From Leptobrachium leishanense (taxonomy: Eukaryota; Chordata; Amphibia; Anura; Megophryidae): 64,000 bases of DNA. Below, in pieces: positions 22,401-33,349 of this stretch (position 1 is the stretch's first letter; every line of letters begins with the position of its first letter). The stretch is taken from the NCBI GenBank assembly GCA_009667805.1, contig CM019064.1:382058549-382122548 (forward strand), in the 5' to 3' direction. Position numbers and translations under genes: made by a program. The notes below the pieces were generated by a model. It saw nothing but the letters and a program-made list of their open reading frames with translations. It was not told where the DNA came from and made no database searches.

Positions 22401-23085
22401 CCTTGTAATCTCCCGACTTGACTATTGCAATAATCTCTTATCCGGCCTCCCTCTCTCTCGCCTCTCCCCCCTACAATCCATCCTGAACGCCTCCGCCAGG
22501 CTAATCCACCTCACCCGCCGCTCTGTCTCTGCCGCTCCTCTCTGCGAGTCCCTTCACTGGCTCCCCATCCACTGCAGAATTAAGTTCAAAATCCTTATCC
22601 TTACCTACAAAGCTCTCACTAACTCAGCTCCCCACTACCTGTCCTCACTAATCACCAAATACACCCCAGCCCGCTCCCTAAGATCAAACAGCGACCTGCG
22701 CCTAGCGTCTCCCTGCATCACCTCTTCCCATGATAGACTGCAGGACTTCTCACGCGCAGCCCCCATTCTCTGGAATGCTCTCCCTCGTACGGTCAGACTT
22801 TCCCCTAACTTCTCTTCCTTCAAACGCTCCCTTAAAACGTTCCTATTTAGAGAAGCCTACCACCCAACTCGCTGACGCAACATCAATCATGCTCACCTTG
22901 CAGTCCTCTCCTCCTGTTTCCAACCCCAACCCTTCTAGAATGTGAGTTCCTATGGGAATAGGGCCCTCATCTCCTCCTGTACTGTTTGTCAAATGTTGTT
23001 CAATGTATTGTAACCCTGTCTATACTGTGCCTATTGTACAGCACTGCAGAATATGCTGGCACTTTATAAATAAAGAATAATTGAT
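19450..23085 (+). mobile_element. Nearly complete L2-type LINE retrotransposon
   Basis: A 3.6-kb element: 5' UTR at about 19450-19683, one long coding region at 19684-22875, and a 3' UTR of about 210 bp ending 'ctttataaataaagaata' at 23080-23085. The 5' boundary is where similarity to the neighbouring inverted L2 stops, so it is approximate. The coding region has two frameshifts and at least two harmful substitutions, so the copy is inactive but fairly young. The 3' UTR (for example 'gtattgtaaccctgtctata') recurs at 10.0 and 47.5 kb. Confidence 0.92.
19684..22875 (+). pseudogene. L2 ORF2 (endonuclease plus reverse transcriptase), two frameshifts
   Basis: Three consecutive open segments: 19684-20619, 20513-21499 and 21370-22875. 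The length of about 3.19 kb fits a full L2 ORF. Segment one starts with hydrophobic and Ser/Thr-rich residues, then GDISPDPGP (residues 85-93) and an APE-type endonuclease: LWNARSVCNKL (133-143), LTETWL (160-165), VIYCPPGP and VLGDFN (269-274). Segment two continues with HAIDLVFSN and ISDHHLLSF, the last endonuclease blocks, and the linker. Segment three is the [36 protein letters not shown], then [10 protein letters not shown] (usually GVPQGS) and LYAADTQIY (usually YADD), followed by the C-terminal region to [11 protein letters not shown]. The frameshifts lie near 20580-20600 and 21490. In life the protein nicks DNA and reverse-transcribes L2 RNA; here both the frame and the catalytic box are broken. 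Confidence 0.92.
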
Positions 23086-23630
23086 TTCCTCCAGGCACGC
23101 TCTGCAGTGCATGAGCATCTTTGCAGGTAGAGTGTCTGGGGTGTGTGCCAGGGCTGAAGCTGGTGGCATGGGGTCTTACAGAGTTGAGGAGGAGCAAAAG
23201 TGTTTAGAGCAGAGATAAAAGTAGCGTTATAATGGTCAGTGGCAGCGTCATGGCAGGTAAAGTTTGATGTGTGCGAGAGATGTTGATGGAATTTGGAGAA
23301 TCGATGGGGATCCAAATTATGCAGATTTCTGAGAGTGCATGTGCAGGATAGGGGAGCAGGGAGTTTAGGTAGTCCAGGTAGATTGAAGGAGAGAAGGTGG
23401 TGGTCAGAGATAGGAAAAGGGTGACAGGTGAACTCAGAAATGGAGCAGAGGTTGGAAAAAACAAGATCAATAGAGTGACCGTCACGGTGAGTAGGGAGTA
23501 GGGAGGATTGTGCAAGTCCAAGGGAGGATGTGAGTGAAAAGAAGTTTGGTAGCAGCAGGGGCAGAAGGATCATCAATGAGAATGTTGAATGAGAATGAGG
23601 GATGTGCTAGGGGAAGCAGTCTATTCACAT
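23086..23630 (-). mobile_element. L2-type LINE fragment (endonuclease end and linker)
   Basis: Minus-strand piece directly at the 3' end of the plus-strand L2. It encodes HSIDLVFSNLCSISEFTCHP, PISDHHLLSFNLPG and HYNATFISAL, matching the endonuclease C-terminus and the linker of the plus copy, and stops within the AERAWRKS segment. It lacks both the L2 3' end and the 5' end, so it is an internal fragment, perhaps produced by 5' inversion or later rearrangement. Confidence 0.88.
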
Positions 23631-23631
23631 A

Positions 23632-24508
23632 CAGGGTTATTCAAAGAGATCCGAATTGTGGCCGAAAGGTAACCGAACAGTGAAATTCAGTGTATGTTCA
23701 TCTTTCCTGGCCATTCGGCTATTCAGAGAGCAGGCAGTTCACCAAATATTGGCGAATTGCCTGCACATACGGTGCCTGTTCGAGGGCAGTGAAATCCCCA
23801 TAGAGAAGCAATGCTTCCTCTATTCAGAGAACAAAAACCAGCAGTGAAAAGTTGCCAAAATGCCCTGCTGTTCAGTGGTTTCATTCGACAGGTTTATTCA
23901 GGCAAATCCCATAGGCTTCAAAGTTAGAAATATTCCCATTTTAATACAATATCTAATAAACCGTTTATTATAATATTCTGCAGTAAAAAGTCTCTTTATT
24001 TATAGATTTTTTAGGATCTTTTAGGCCTTTTTCGGGATTTTTTTGCGAACATTTTTCTTTTTTTGTTTTTCTTAAATCGTTTTTGTAACAGACCTTTTTA
24101 TTATCATTCATTGGATCTTATATGTAAATTTCAGACATTTTTGTTCTGTAGTTTCTTTGCAAACAGCGTTTCACTTTTCAAACATTCAAGCGTACTTTTT
24201 TTTTTGTTCACTCCATTCGTCTACGGTGTCAGGGGTTTTCCAGCGGCTGCTCTGCACTGTGATCGGCAGCCGCTCGGGTTTCTCCGGCATGTTCGGCGGG
24301 TTTAATCCAAATGTTTTTGCTGGTTTCGGTGTGCGTTCGTCGGGTTTTGCGGTGAGTGTTCGGCGGGTTTGCAGCAGCTTTTCCCTGCACTACGACAGCC
24401 CTGTGGTGCTTGCTGAATACACCGCAGGGTCACTGAAATTGGATTGCCAAATCGCACCGAATTGAAGAGAACGTGCGGTGACTTTTCAATTCTCTTTGAA
24501 TAACCCTG
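23632..24508. mobile_element. 877-bp MITE with CAGGGTTATTC termini
   Basis: Termini CAGGGTTATTCAAAGAGA and (inverse) TCTCTTTGAATAACCCTG are shared with the 182-bp foldback family, but the interior is long and different: 'ccgaacagtgaaattcag', T-rich sequence at 23990-24200 and a GC-richer right part. ATA lies directly outside both ends, suggesting a 3-bp duplication. No transposase motif was recognised in any frame. It may be a longer relative from which the 182-bp elements took their ends. Confidence 0.85.
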
Positions 24509-24536
24509 ATAGGGTGGTAACTTCCCAGAAAAGCTC

Positions 24537-25330
24537 TTAAACACCAGGTTCGAAAAGGTGAAGGGTGCGTCTAGATTTCAGTAACGGCCACTTTAGCTTT
24601 TTTAACGTGTCACAATGGTGGGTCATGTAGTTACATTGTAGCACAAAGCGACAGAATGAGTTATACAATGTAGTAAGTTTCTGGAGGTGTGTTTGCGGGG
24701 CGGCTGCATACACTACATCTCCGTAATCAATAGCTGGCATAAGCATTTGTTCTACAATCTGCTTTCTTACTGCGGGGCTCAGGCAGGATTTGTTTCTGTA
24801 CAGGGCACCTAGTTTAGGGTAAAGTTTAGATGAGACTTTTTCGATGTGGGGGGCAAAGATATTTGAGAGAACTGACTGTGGTCAGTGTGCCATTTGATTT
24901 TGTCCTGACGCATAGATTGGAAGGTTGTAATGTAGTTTAGGTTTTGTTCCAAAGAGCATCGTTACAGTTTTGCCAGTATTTAGAAAAAGATTGTTGTGTT
25001 TGATCCACTTTTCTACCTCTGTGAATTGTTCTTGCAGCACGGCCTCCAGCTGCGGGAGATTTGGTTTGCTGGTATAGATTACGGTGTCGTCTGCATACAT
25101 GTGTACAGTTGAGGCTTTGCAGACATTGGGCAGATCATTTATGAATATTGTAAATGGCAGGGGGCCGAGTATCTAATCTTGGGGTACAAGAGACTGGGAG
25201 GGGGAGGGAGGAGCTGCCAGAAATGGACACATATTTCGACCGATCAGACACATATTATTGAAACCAGGTTAGTGTGCGATCACCAATACTGGAGTTTTTA
25301 AGTTTTTGTAATCCTTTAAACGTGGCCTGG
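24537..25330 (-). mobile_element. Rex1-like LINE fragment
   Basis: Minus-strand RT remnant of a different LINE group from L2. It carries MYADDTVIYTSKPNLPQLEA at 25100 and below, so the YADD catalytic box is intact here. Further along are KWIKHNNLFLNTGKTVTMLF and, after a break, PAIDYGDVVYAAAPQTHLQK and LYNSFCRFVLQCNYMTHH. The order and wording fit Rex1/Babar-type elements of the jockey/CR1 superfamily. The upstream part (25140-25330) still shows weak RT similarity. No intact frame. Confidence 0.75.
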
Positions 25331-25372
25331 TAGGGGTACTTGAGGACCGGAGTTGAGAAACACTGGTCTAAA
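25322..25372 (-). mobile_element. hAT-like terminal fragment
   Basis: The reverse complement reads CCAGTGTTTCTCAACTCCGG and then 'tcctcaagtacccctaccagg', resembling the common CAG-tGTTTCTCAACTC type hAT end. The other terminus was not found. Confidence 0.5.
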
Positions 25373-25864
25373 AGGTGTAAGGGAGGAGGAACATAAGAAG
25401 ATTTAAATTTATATTAGTGGTGAGGATTTCTAATTCTAGTGTATGTATTAGAAATGGTGTAGGGTAAAAAAATTATGAAACCTGTAATAATGTGGAAAAG
25501 ATAATTGAAAATTGGATCAGCTAGGAATATGATATGCTAATGGCAAGATTGGTTCGGGTTTTGATGGACTCCTTGGAGTTCTAGGAGAACCGAAGACTAG
25601 GGGAGAGTCTGGATGGGCGATGGAAGGTCCTTCCACAGGACCGGTGATCCTGTTACAGTTTAGTTTATAGAACATATTTAAGTTATTACATTCCATACAT
25701 TAGTATTAATTAATCTTACCAACCACTGTCAAAGCTCATGGGAAAGAAATTATACAAGATGTGCTCAAATATTCAAAACATTTCATCCGAAAATAGGGAT
25801 CAGATCCAGCTGATGAAGATATGAAAAAGCTTAAACATTACAATAGCTGACTAGCACAGTTAGT
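25373..25864. other. No gene recognised
   Basis: AT-rich sequence between two LINE fragments; parts could be decayed LINE sequence, but nothing specific is visible. Confidence 0.4.
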
Positions 25865-26728
25865 AAATGAGATCCATTAATGAAAAGCAAAGGTATTTTG
25901 CTAAAACTAAAAAAATGGTCGGAGCTGTGGCAATTGAGTTTTAATGTCGATAAGTGCAAGATAATGCACCTGGGACGTAAAAACCCAAGGGCTGAATATA
26001 GAATATTTGATACAGTCCTAACCTCAACATCTGAGGAAAGGGATTTAGGGGTTACTATTGCAGAGGATCTAAGGGTAAGTAGTCAATGTAATAGAGCAGC
26101 AGGAAATGCTAGCAGAATGCTTGGTTGTGTAGGGAGAGGTATTAGCAGTAGGAAAAGGGAAGTGCTCATGCCACTGTACAGAGCACTGGTGAGACCTCAC
26201 TTGGAGTACTGTGTGCAGTACTGGAGACCGTATCTCCAGAAGGATATAGACATCTTAGAGAGAGTTCAGAGAAGGGCTACTAAAATGGTGTACGGCTTGA
26301 AGGAGAAAAGTTACCAGGAAAGGCTTAATGATCTTAACATGTACAGCTTGGAAAAAAGACGAGACAGAGGAGATATGATAGAAACATTTAAATACGTAAA
26401 GGGAATCCACAAGGTAGAGGAAGGGAGTATATTTAAAAGGAAACAAAGTAGCAAAACAAGAGGACATAGTCTTAGATTAGAGGGGCAAAGGTTTAAAAGT
26501 AACATCAGGAAGCATTATTTTACTGAGAGGGTGGTGGATACATGGAACAGTCTTCCAGTTGAAGTGGTAGAGGCCAAAACAGTGATTGAATTTAAGCAGG
26601 CATGGGATAGGCATAAGGCTATCCTAAACAAAAGATAAATCCAGGTAAAGTATCCATGTAATTGGGCAGACTAGATGGGCCGAAAGGTTCTTATCTGCCG
26701 ACATTTTTCTATGTTTCTATGTTTCTAT
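25865..26728 (+). mobile_element. CR1 LINE, 3' half
   Basis: A 5'-truncated CR1 that includes the C-terminal part of ORF2 and its 3' UTR. The 3' UTR reads 'gggcagactagatgggccga' and 'ggttcttatctgccgacatt' and ends in tandem TTTCTATG repeats at 26705-26728, the short terminal repeat typical of CR1. CR1 of this type is abundant in frogs and other tetrapods. Confidence 0.93.
25880..26638 (+). pseudogene. CR1 reverse transcriptase C-terminal part (252 aa, uninterrupted)
   Basis: Starts just past the YADD box: LKKWSELWQLSFNVDKCKIM then HLGRKNPRAEYR, the usual CR1 sequence after the catalytic palm. It continues through EERDLGVTIAEDLRVSSQCN, LYRALVRPHLEYCVQYW and LERVQRRATKMVYGL, and ends TWNSLPVEVVEAKTVIEFKQ. 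The frame is open to its natural stop at 26636-26638, so the copy is relatively young, but it lacks the endonuclease and the catalytic aspartates. The listed start codon is internal to the original ORF and not a real start. Confidence 0.92.
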
Positions 26729-26729
26729 T

Positions 26730-27182
26730 TTGTGACAGCTTCATCATGTAACAGTATGAGGTGTTTTGAGCTAAAGCTTCTAAAAAAATGTTTCAAGAGA
26801 ATCCCTCATCTCCCGATGTAACACTTTTTGAGCGTGAGCTTCAGTCATTCATTCTCCAGACAAATTCCTTTAGCTGTTCGACAATGACAATGAGAACCAA
26901 AAAGAAACAAAAATATACCGCTGTTTTCTTAACTGTTTGTTTAGAGCAATAAAAAACTATTGATTGCTCAAGATAATAATGATAAAATTATTTTTATATA
27001 TGGTCCAGATGCAGGACTTCTATTATATTTGAAACTGGAAATAATATCTAATCTTTGGAAAAAAGTAATCATTCTTTTTGTTCTCATGGAGGATGATGCT
27101 GTAGTGTTGATGTTTTTGTATCCCACTGATTTTCTTGTTTTGTTGAAAAAGTCCTTTCTAAGGACCTAGGGCTAGATTCTAA
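26730..27182. other. No gene seen
   Basis: AT-rich sequence with no recognisable ORF or repeat. Confidence 0.45.
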
Positions 27183-27290
27183 GGGCTGTATTACATACAG
27201 CCTGCTAAAATGGGGACGCTAAGGTGGAAAACCACCTCCTGCAGGTTTCTACTTAGCATCCTCATTTTAGCTCCATATTACGAGGCATAA
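27183..27290. mobile_element. Short GGGCTGTATTACA element (MITE fragment)
   Basis: Begins GGGCTGTATTACATACAG after TAA and contains 'gctaaaatggggacgctaag', with the inverse 'cttagcatcctcattttagc' further on, so it folds back on itself. The right end 'tccatattacgaggc' is a decayed version of the expected inverse. It is related to the interior hairpin of the 10.65-kb MITE. Confidence 0.6.
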
Positions 27291-27299
27291 AAGTGGACA

Positions 27300-27710
27300 G
27301 AAAAAATGGCAGATACAAAGACACAGATCGAGACATATGTTATAGAACTAGAGAGACAGACATATATAGACAGTTACAGACAGATAGATGCAATAAGTAG
27401 ATGCAGTGCAGACAGACTTGCACAGCGAGATACACTAGGTGCTTCTCGGAACAAGGTGGACCTGGTCCTAATAACACTGTGAAGAAAGAAATGGCCCGAT
27501 GTACTCTGTTGTGGCAGAAAAGGGAACTTTTGTTGGAGGCAACTACTTTTTCAGCGTTAGTCAAACAGACACAGAGACAGAGAGAGAGGCAGATACAGAA
27601 ACAAAGAGAGGCATACAAAGGCATACACAGAGACATATGCACAGAGACCGTAAAGCAGTCACATATGGAGGCAAACAGAGGCAGATACAAAGGTAGAAAC
27701 AGAAAGAGAA
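27300..27710. repeat. Degenerate ACAGA/GACA-rich low-complexity tract
   Basis: Dense ACAGA, GACA and GAGAC motifs at 27300-27420 and 27560-27710 (for example 'cagacacagagacagagaga'), on one strand purine-rich. The open frames here (repeated Q/R/E/T residues or C/L/S residues) are products of the composition. Confidence 0.7.
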
Positions 27711-28093
27711 AGCATTACATGATGCCAGGAATAGTTCAGTTCTAGAACTTAATTTCTAGGGAAGGGGGCTAATCAAGGAGAGTATTTTTGGGTGCACAGG
27801 TATACCCTGTAATAAACTGGTTCGAGGGGGCTTTCTGTTAAATTATATGTGGGGATGTATATGAGTATGGAATTTGCCATCTGGGATTGATGTGAGTGTG
27901 AGGGGCAGCGGAGAGTGATGACAGTTGTCTGAAAATGATGGGTCTGTGTTGTAACGATGGGAAACGTCTCTCAATGATGTATGTGGGGACTGTATATGGA
28001 CATGTAAACTGTTATCTTGAAGTTTCGCAATTTTAAATTACTGGTGGGCATCCATCCTGTCATCCCTCCTGGTTCCTACTCCCTTGACCCTTA
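27711..28093. other. No gene seen
   Basis: Mixed-composition sequence without recognisable features. Confidence 0.4.
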
Positions 28094-28275
28094 CAGGGTT
28101 ATTCAGAGAGAGGTGAAAAGCAGGAAAATGACTGGAGAATGGAAAATTCTAGGTCAAAAGAGCCGATTTGGAAAGTGAGATAAATGGGAGAATTTTTCTG
28201 GTTTGGCTATTTTGACCTCGAATTTTCACTTCTCCAACCATTCTCCTGCTTTTCACCTCTCTCTGAATAACCCTG
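28094..28275. mobile_element. 182-bp foldback MITE, copy 4
   Basis: CAGGGTTATTCAGAGAGAGG to CTCTGAATAACCCTG, 182 bp, with long complementary arms. The arms differ at a few positions (CAGGAAAATGA against TCATTCTCCTG-type 'ccattctcctg'). The flanks are TTA and ATA. Confidence 0.92.
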
Positions 28276-28689
28276 ATAGTCTCCGTAAACCTACCATGAC
28301 TACACTTGTGTACTCCGCTTCTGAATACTGCTACTTGGGGGTTTTAAAATAGATGTTTTTTATTTTAAAGAGAAGATGTTATAAATTGTTATAATTCTGC
28401 TTGGAATTTAAAGCCAACACTTGATGTGAATTTTATCCACTCTATTTAAATTACCAAAGGCCCTGTTCCATGTTTGCTGTTAAGCAGAGCGCTAGAGCCA
28501 TACAGCATAACAGCTGGAGCGCTGTGCTTATTATTTTCACGTCTTATTCCATCCGAGCACAAATTGGATAAAGCGCCTGCTTACTGTACATTAACGTCTC
28601 TTATACTTTATATGGGAGATATTAATGTTGAGCTACCAGATGAAGAGGGACATATTCTAGCCAGCTCGCTCTCCATCGGAGTATGACAT
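28276..28689. other. No gene recognised
   Basis: The stretch 28470-28680 is of even base composition and carries an open frame of 70 codons with no recognisable domain. I see no splice or coding signal that would make it an exon. Confidence 0.35.
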
Positions 28690-29156
28690 TATTCTGAAAA
28701 CAATAACGTCTTTCAAAGGCTGGCGTTAAGTGATTGTGGTGCATCACAATCACTTAACACAATAAGATAACACCACCGTAAAATCCCATATTCATCTCGA
28801 TCCCTCGGAGCAGAAACTGGCACAATCCACTGCTTACTTTCTCTACAGGCAGATGAACAGTGGGGACAATTGGTTTGTAGTGTTCCTCCACAAATACTTC
28901 CGCCGACCTCGACGGATCTCAATCACACAAGCTCATGTCTGTCTCCATGGAGTCCTGTGGACTTCTGGAGCTGATAACAGTGCGGTACATAGCGCCGCTG
29001 CCGCTATCTAACACCATGGAAGTATTACGACTCAAGCTGCTGACAATGCGTCTTGGTTGGAATACGGCTGTTAAATGACAGGCACCAATGGAAAACGGCT
29101 GACGCTAAGGTTCTCCATTAGCATCTGACATTTAACACCAACCTTGGAATAGGTCC
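28690..29156. mobile_element. Decayed MITE-like element with a 14-bp perfect hairpin
   Basis: Left part 'aaggctggcgttaagtgatt' and right part 'cattagcatctgacatttaa' then 'caccaaccttggaata' resemble decayed ends of the 10.65-kb family. A perfect hairpin GTTAAGTGATTGTG / CACAATCACTTAAC with a 6-base loop lies at about 28726-28759. No clear duplication outside the ends. Confidence 0.4.
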
Positions 29157-29159
29157 TCA

Positions 29160-30160
29160 TGCTCTGTGCAGTTGAATGCTGGACTGCAATTCTTGTCTGC
29201 TCAGCCATGCAGGATGTCGCAATGAGCAGCAATATGATATCAAGACCATGTACAATTTAATGTTATTCCAGAATCCATGTGGAAGCCGGCTGAGGATGGG
29301 GAGTATAAGGATTGGAAACATTAGTGGCCCATCACATATTATTGCCTGGAGCTATCACTCTGACAATATACACATTGGCATGCTAGTGTAATTTTGTGCA
29401 TATGAATTGGCAGGCAACATCTCAACTGCGGGAATAAAACCTGCTGTAATGCAAACAAGGACAGTCACATTAACCTTTCAATCATAATAACACCATATGA
29501 ACTTACTACAAATGTATAAAATGTTCCAAATATAATGAATGCAATCATTTGTTACACAAAGCTCTGTATTAATTAGCTCCATGTCTCTGTTTTGTTTTTA
29601 TTTTATAATAATCAAATTGTTTAACTGGCTTGCCTATTCTTTACATTAATAGTAGGTTAAATGAGGCTATATGCTTTAATAAGTGCATAACATGTATGAG
29701 CACTTTATCTTATTTTTTTTGTATTACATTTGTCACTGGGTCATCACCTGTGATTTCAGTGTGAAGGTTCCCGTCAACAAAATATTGGTTGCCATTTTTT
29801 TACCAAGGTTAGTAAAATGGCAAAATCAGTAAATATTTTAGCATCGGTTTTATAATTCTTCACAATTAATAGGAAGGAAAAGAGCTAACATTTTCTAGAA
29901 ACGCCATATAAGCCTTTGGCATGGGCAGGTACAGAGAGAGTGCTTCTTGTCCAACGTTTTAGGTCCCCATCTGTACTTTTAAGGTGTTTATTATTTGATA
30001 AAGAACATGGACATTTACTATTTTTGCTTATTTATATCTTTGTATTGATGTTGTATGTTTAATGTGTGCTCACCTTTATATATATATATAAGCTGTGCGC
30101 ATCTTTGTGTTGATGGTTTAGTGTTAGGTTTACCATAACTCATGATAAAGTGCAGATACT
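29160..30160. other. No gene seen
   Basis: AT-rich, with a (TA)n stretch at 30078-30090. No recognisable ORF. Confidence 0.45.
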
Positions 30161-30163
30161 GTA

Positions 30164-30300
30164 CAGAGCGCCTCTCCAGTAAGTGTCCTTGGGCAAGACA
30201 CCTAACGGTACATACTCGCCACCCCGGACATACTTGAAAACGAGAGAAATCTCAATGTGTCCTTCCTGGTAAAATACTTTCTCATAAAAAATAAAAAAAT
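30164..30300 (+). mobile_element. SINE core joined to a LINE 3' tail
   Basis: The first part, 'ctctccagtaagtgtccttg' then 'ggcaagacacctaacg', matches the core of the SINE at 43.3-43.8 kb. It runs directly into 'ggacatacttgaaaacgaga' and 'gtccttcctggtaaaatact', the 3' tail of the TTTATAAAGTATTTTACC LINE family. The join is at about 30222-30226. The tRNA-like head is missing. Confidence 0.7.
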
Positions 30301-31665
30301 CTGAATACCCCCCTAAAAAAAATAAAAGGATCCTTTTGCACAGTTAACGGATTTTATATTATATTGCAGAATTCCGATTTATGCTAAATCATGTCACTTG
30401 TCTATCCAGACAACTAGGAAACGTAGCAGATGTTCAGAAATAAATTTGTTTTAAGATACCTGCCCATCTGTACATTTGCTTGTTGTCTTACAGAGAACCA
30501 CGTAGAAATAAAACACTTAGGTATTGTCGTATGACGCATAGCTCGTTGCCTTTAAAAGTTTTCTTTATGCGTGTTATCTGCCCATTTCACATCGAAAAAT
30601 CATGTCAAAAATGTATAAAACAGAAAAAAAGACCCAGAACAGATCTTCTTGTAGTCCCCGCTCTTTGTGTCCAAAGCCTCCAGACTTCTGTCATTCCTTC
30701 TTCCAAGGTCTGCTTTATGTTCTCTATAGGGGGCCCATTCAATGGTTTCTGAGAAACCGACCCTACTATTCAGTCTTATACAGCACTACTACAAACAGAA
30801 ACCTGTATAGTTAAAGGCATCACGCAATCTACTGAAGACATAAAAGGTGTTGTTAAGCTCTAAAAATTGTCAAGGGCAAACCATTTTATATTTGTGTTTT
30901 AAACAATTGGATCAACTTCGGCTGGCACCTGGAAAAGAGTCAAAAATGAGCTTTATTTTTATTATAAGCTGCAAAGAATAGGCTTGTCAACATTTCTTAT
31001 TTCTGTCTTCTTAAATTATGTTTGTATGTTTTTTTTTCCTTTTTATCCCCCACTCTATACAGTAAACCTCTGCCGAACTCGTGCTTAATGGGTCTATAGC
31101 TGCTTGTTCTAAAAATGATATTGCCAAGCTCAACTTACGATGCATCACTTTGGATTGTGTCACCAAGCCTTACCTAAATAAAGTTTAGAAAAAAAAAAAA
31201 GCTCTACTGGAAATGTTGGTGCTAATTCCGTATTGATACCTTAATGATAATAGTGGTGGAGAATTAATATTAAAGGAACTATTGGTAAATATTTGTGACT
31301 TATAAAACTGTGTAAATAAATGCTGTCACCCTAAACATTTTTTCTCAATTATTCTTTGAGCAGTATTAAAACAATTAATGGTATAGAACAGAATTGGATA
31401 AAATATTCTGATATAAAAAGCTTGTATTGAAGTCACTTTTAAATTATTCTATTTTATCAATAATTACACACTCTTTAATATATTAATGCTATTTTAGCGA
31501 GATTTTTGTTTGGTAGTTTAGAAGAAAGGAAATATAATAGCTATTTTTAGTTTAATTTCAATACAACAAAATAAAGGATTTATAATATAATATACCATTT
31601 TCTTTAAATCTAGTTTTATTGTTTATTTTCTATTTGCTAGACTGAGTGTGTGAAACGAAGATGTA
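30301..31665. other. No gene recognised
   Basis: AT-rich sequence with short open frames at 30480-30814 that show no domain, and an A-rich run at 31184-31200 after 'acctaaataaagtttag'. The A-run may mark an old retroposed sequence, but no source could be named. Confidence 0.4.
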
Positions 31666-31847
31666 CAGGGTTATTCAGAGAGAGGTGAAAACCAGGAGAA
31701 TGACTGGAGAAGTGAAAATTCTAGGTCAAAATAGCCAAACCAGAAAAATTCTCCCTTTAATCTCACTTTCCAAATTGGCTATTTTGACCTAGAATTTTCA
31801 CTTCTCCAGTCATTCTCCTGGTTTTCACCTCTCTCTGAATAACCCTG
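31666..31847. mobile_element. 182-bp foldback MITE, copy 5
   Basis: CAGGGTTATTCAGAGAGAGG to CTCTGAATAACCCTG, 182 bp. The arms are among the best matched of the seven copies (AACCAGGAGAATGACTGGAG against CTCCAGTCATTCTCCTGGTT). The central spacer has the same orientation as the copy at 7339. The flanks GTA and CGG do not match. Confidence 0.93.
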
Positions 31848-32260
31848 CGGTTAGTTTTTTCTATGTGCGGGCACTCTTTTCTATTAGATGTGAAGTACAG
31901 GAAACCTGTAAAAGTGGTATTCTACAGTATATGCTTTGCTGCGGAATTACCAAAAAAAAAAAGGATTTTTTTTTTGCCTGTGATAAACCTAAATTTGACA
32001 TTTCTTATGTCCACTTTACCTTGTGAAATTACAAGGATTTCCAACAAATATTGTGTTTAAATTGATTTAACTTAGATGAATTTACAGGTGGCTTGGTCTG
32101 CTTTAGATCTGCTCTTAAGAAATATTAATCACCAAAAAAACCCTGAAAAATAACTAAATAACGTTTCTAGAATGTGTGATACACTTACCAGATCAAGCTA
32201 ATGAAAAGACAATTAGCAAGTGCTTAATGCTATTAATATACACAATCACATGGAGACTAA

Positions 32261-32960
32261 CACGGTTATTCAATAAGAAATGAATTTGCCTCCGAATTGC
32301 ACCGAACAGTGAATTTCACCATACGGTGCAATTTCGTGGAAGTTTGTCTATTCGGAGAGCTGTCAATTCGTCAAATACAGGCGTATTGACAGTGAAATAC
32401 AGTGCACTTTGCCACACTTCAGCAATCTTCGGCAGCAGCAAAATTGACTCATAGAGAAGTAATGGTTAATCTATTCAGAGAACGCCAAACTGCACCGAAG
32501 TGTCAGTGAATTGTCCTGATTTTTGGTGATTCAGTTCGACAGGTTTAAACAGACGTGTCCCCATAGGATTCAATGTAATAAAAAAACTATTGTTTTAATT
32601 TTTTTTTGTATTCTTTTCATTTTCAGAAAACCATCTTTATATTTACTTTTTGGAACATTTTTATGTATTTTTTGAATTTTTTTAGGAGTAATTTTTGATT
32701 CCTAACTTTTTTTAAAGGAGTTATTTTTTTATTCTGTAGCAGACCGTTTTATTATTTCTTATAGCACCATTTTATTAACTCCACATATTTTCATTGGATT
32801 AAACACCTTTTAGAAGAATAGCAGAGGTTTTTTTTTCTGCAGTTCGGTAGCATTCGGTGTTGGGCATCTTTGGGGACCCTGCGGGGAATATTGAATTCCC
32901 CTCAGGGTCGGAGAAATGAAATCACCGTAGTGTGCCGAACGAGAAAGCTCTGAAATTTCA
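32261..32960. mobile_element. Partial relative of the 877-bp CAGGGTTATTC element
   Basis: The left end CACGGTTATTCAATAAGAAA is followed by 'cgaattgcaccgaacagtga' and 'tattcggagagctgtcaatt', both similar to the left third of the element at 23632. It then has a T-rich middle and a GC-richer part at 32830-32930. No right terminus was found, so the right boundary is approximate. Confidence 0.6.
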
Positions 32961-33349
32961 GTGCTTTCCATAGAACCCCGTAATTTATCAACTCTATTAA
33001 TGTTCATAAGGGACAACCATATCTAGATTTGAAATTTAAATGTGGTGCCTGGTATCTCTTTTTTCTTACATTATTTATAGATGCATGAGTCAGTGCTCCA
33101 GATTAGTATAAAGATTTTATGGCGTACAAAAAAAATAGCATTAGGGTAATACGCTTACTCTCTAACAATGACCATTTCAGAAATCTGATACTTAAATCCC
33201 AGTATTACAAACCCAATTTAAATTATATTAAGGTACCCGACAAGTCTTAATTAGCCCTAAACATGTTTTATTTTTGCAGTCTTTTATTTCTTAAGATTTC
33301 CCTATGTTCAAAACATTATGCTACTTGTGTGTGGGACTTTACCCATGTA

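Noticed and set aside
27340..27745. Cysteine-rich minus-strand frame and Q/R/E-rich plus-strand frame
   Set aside because: Both come from the ACAGA/GACA low-complexity tract.
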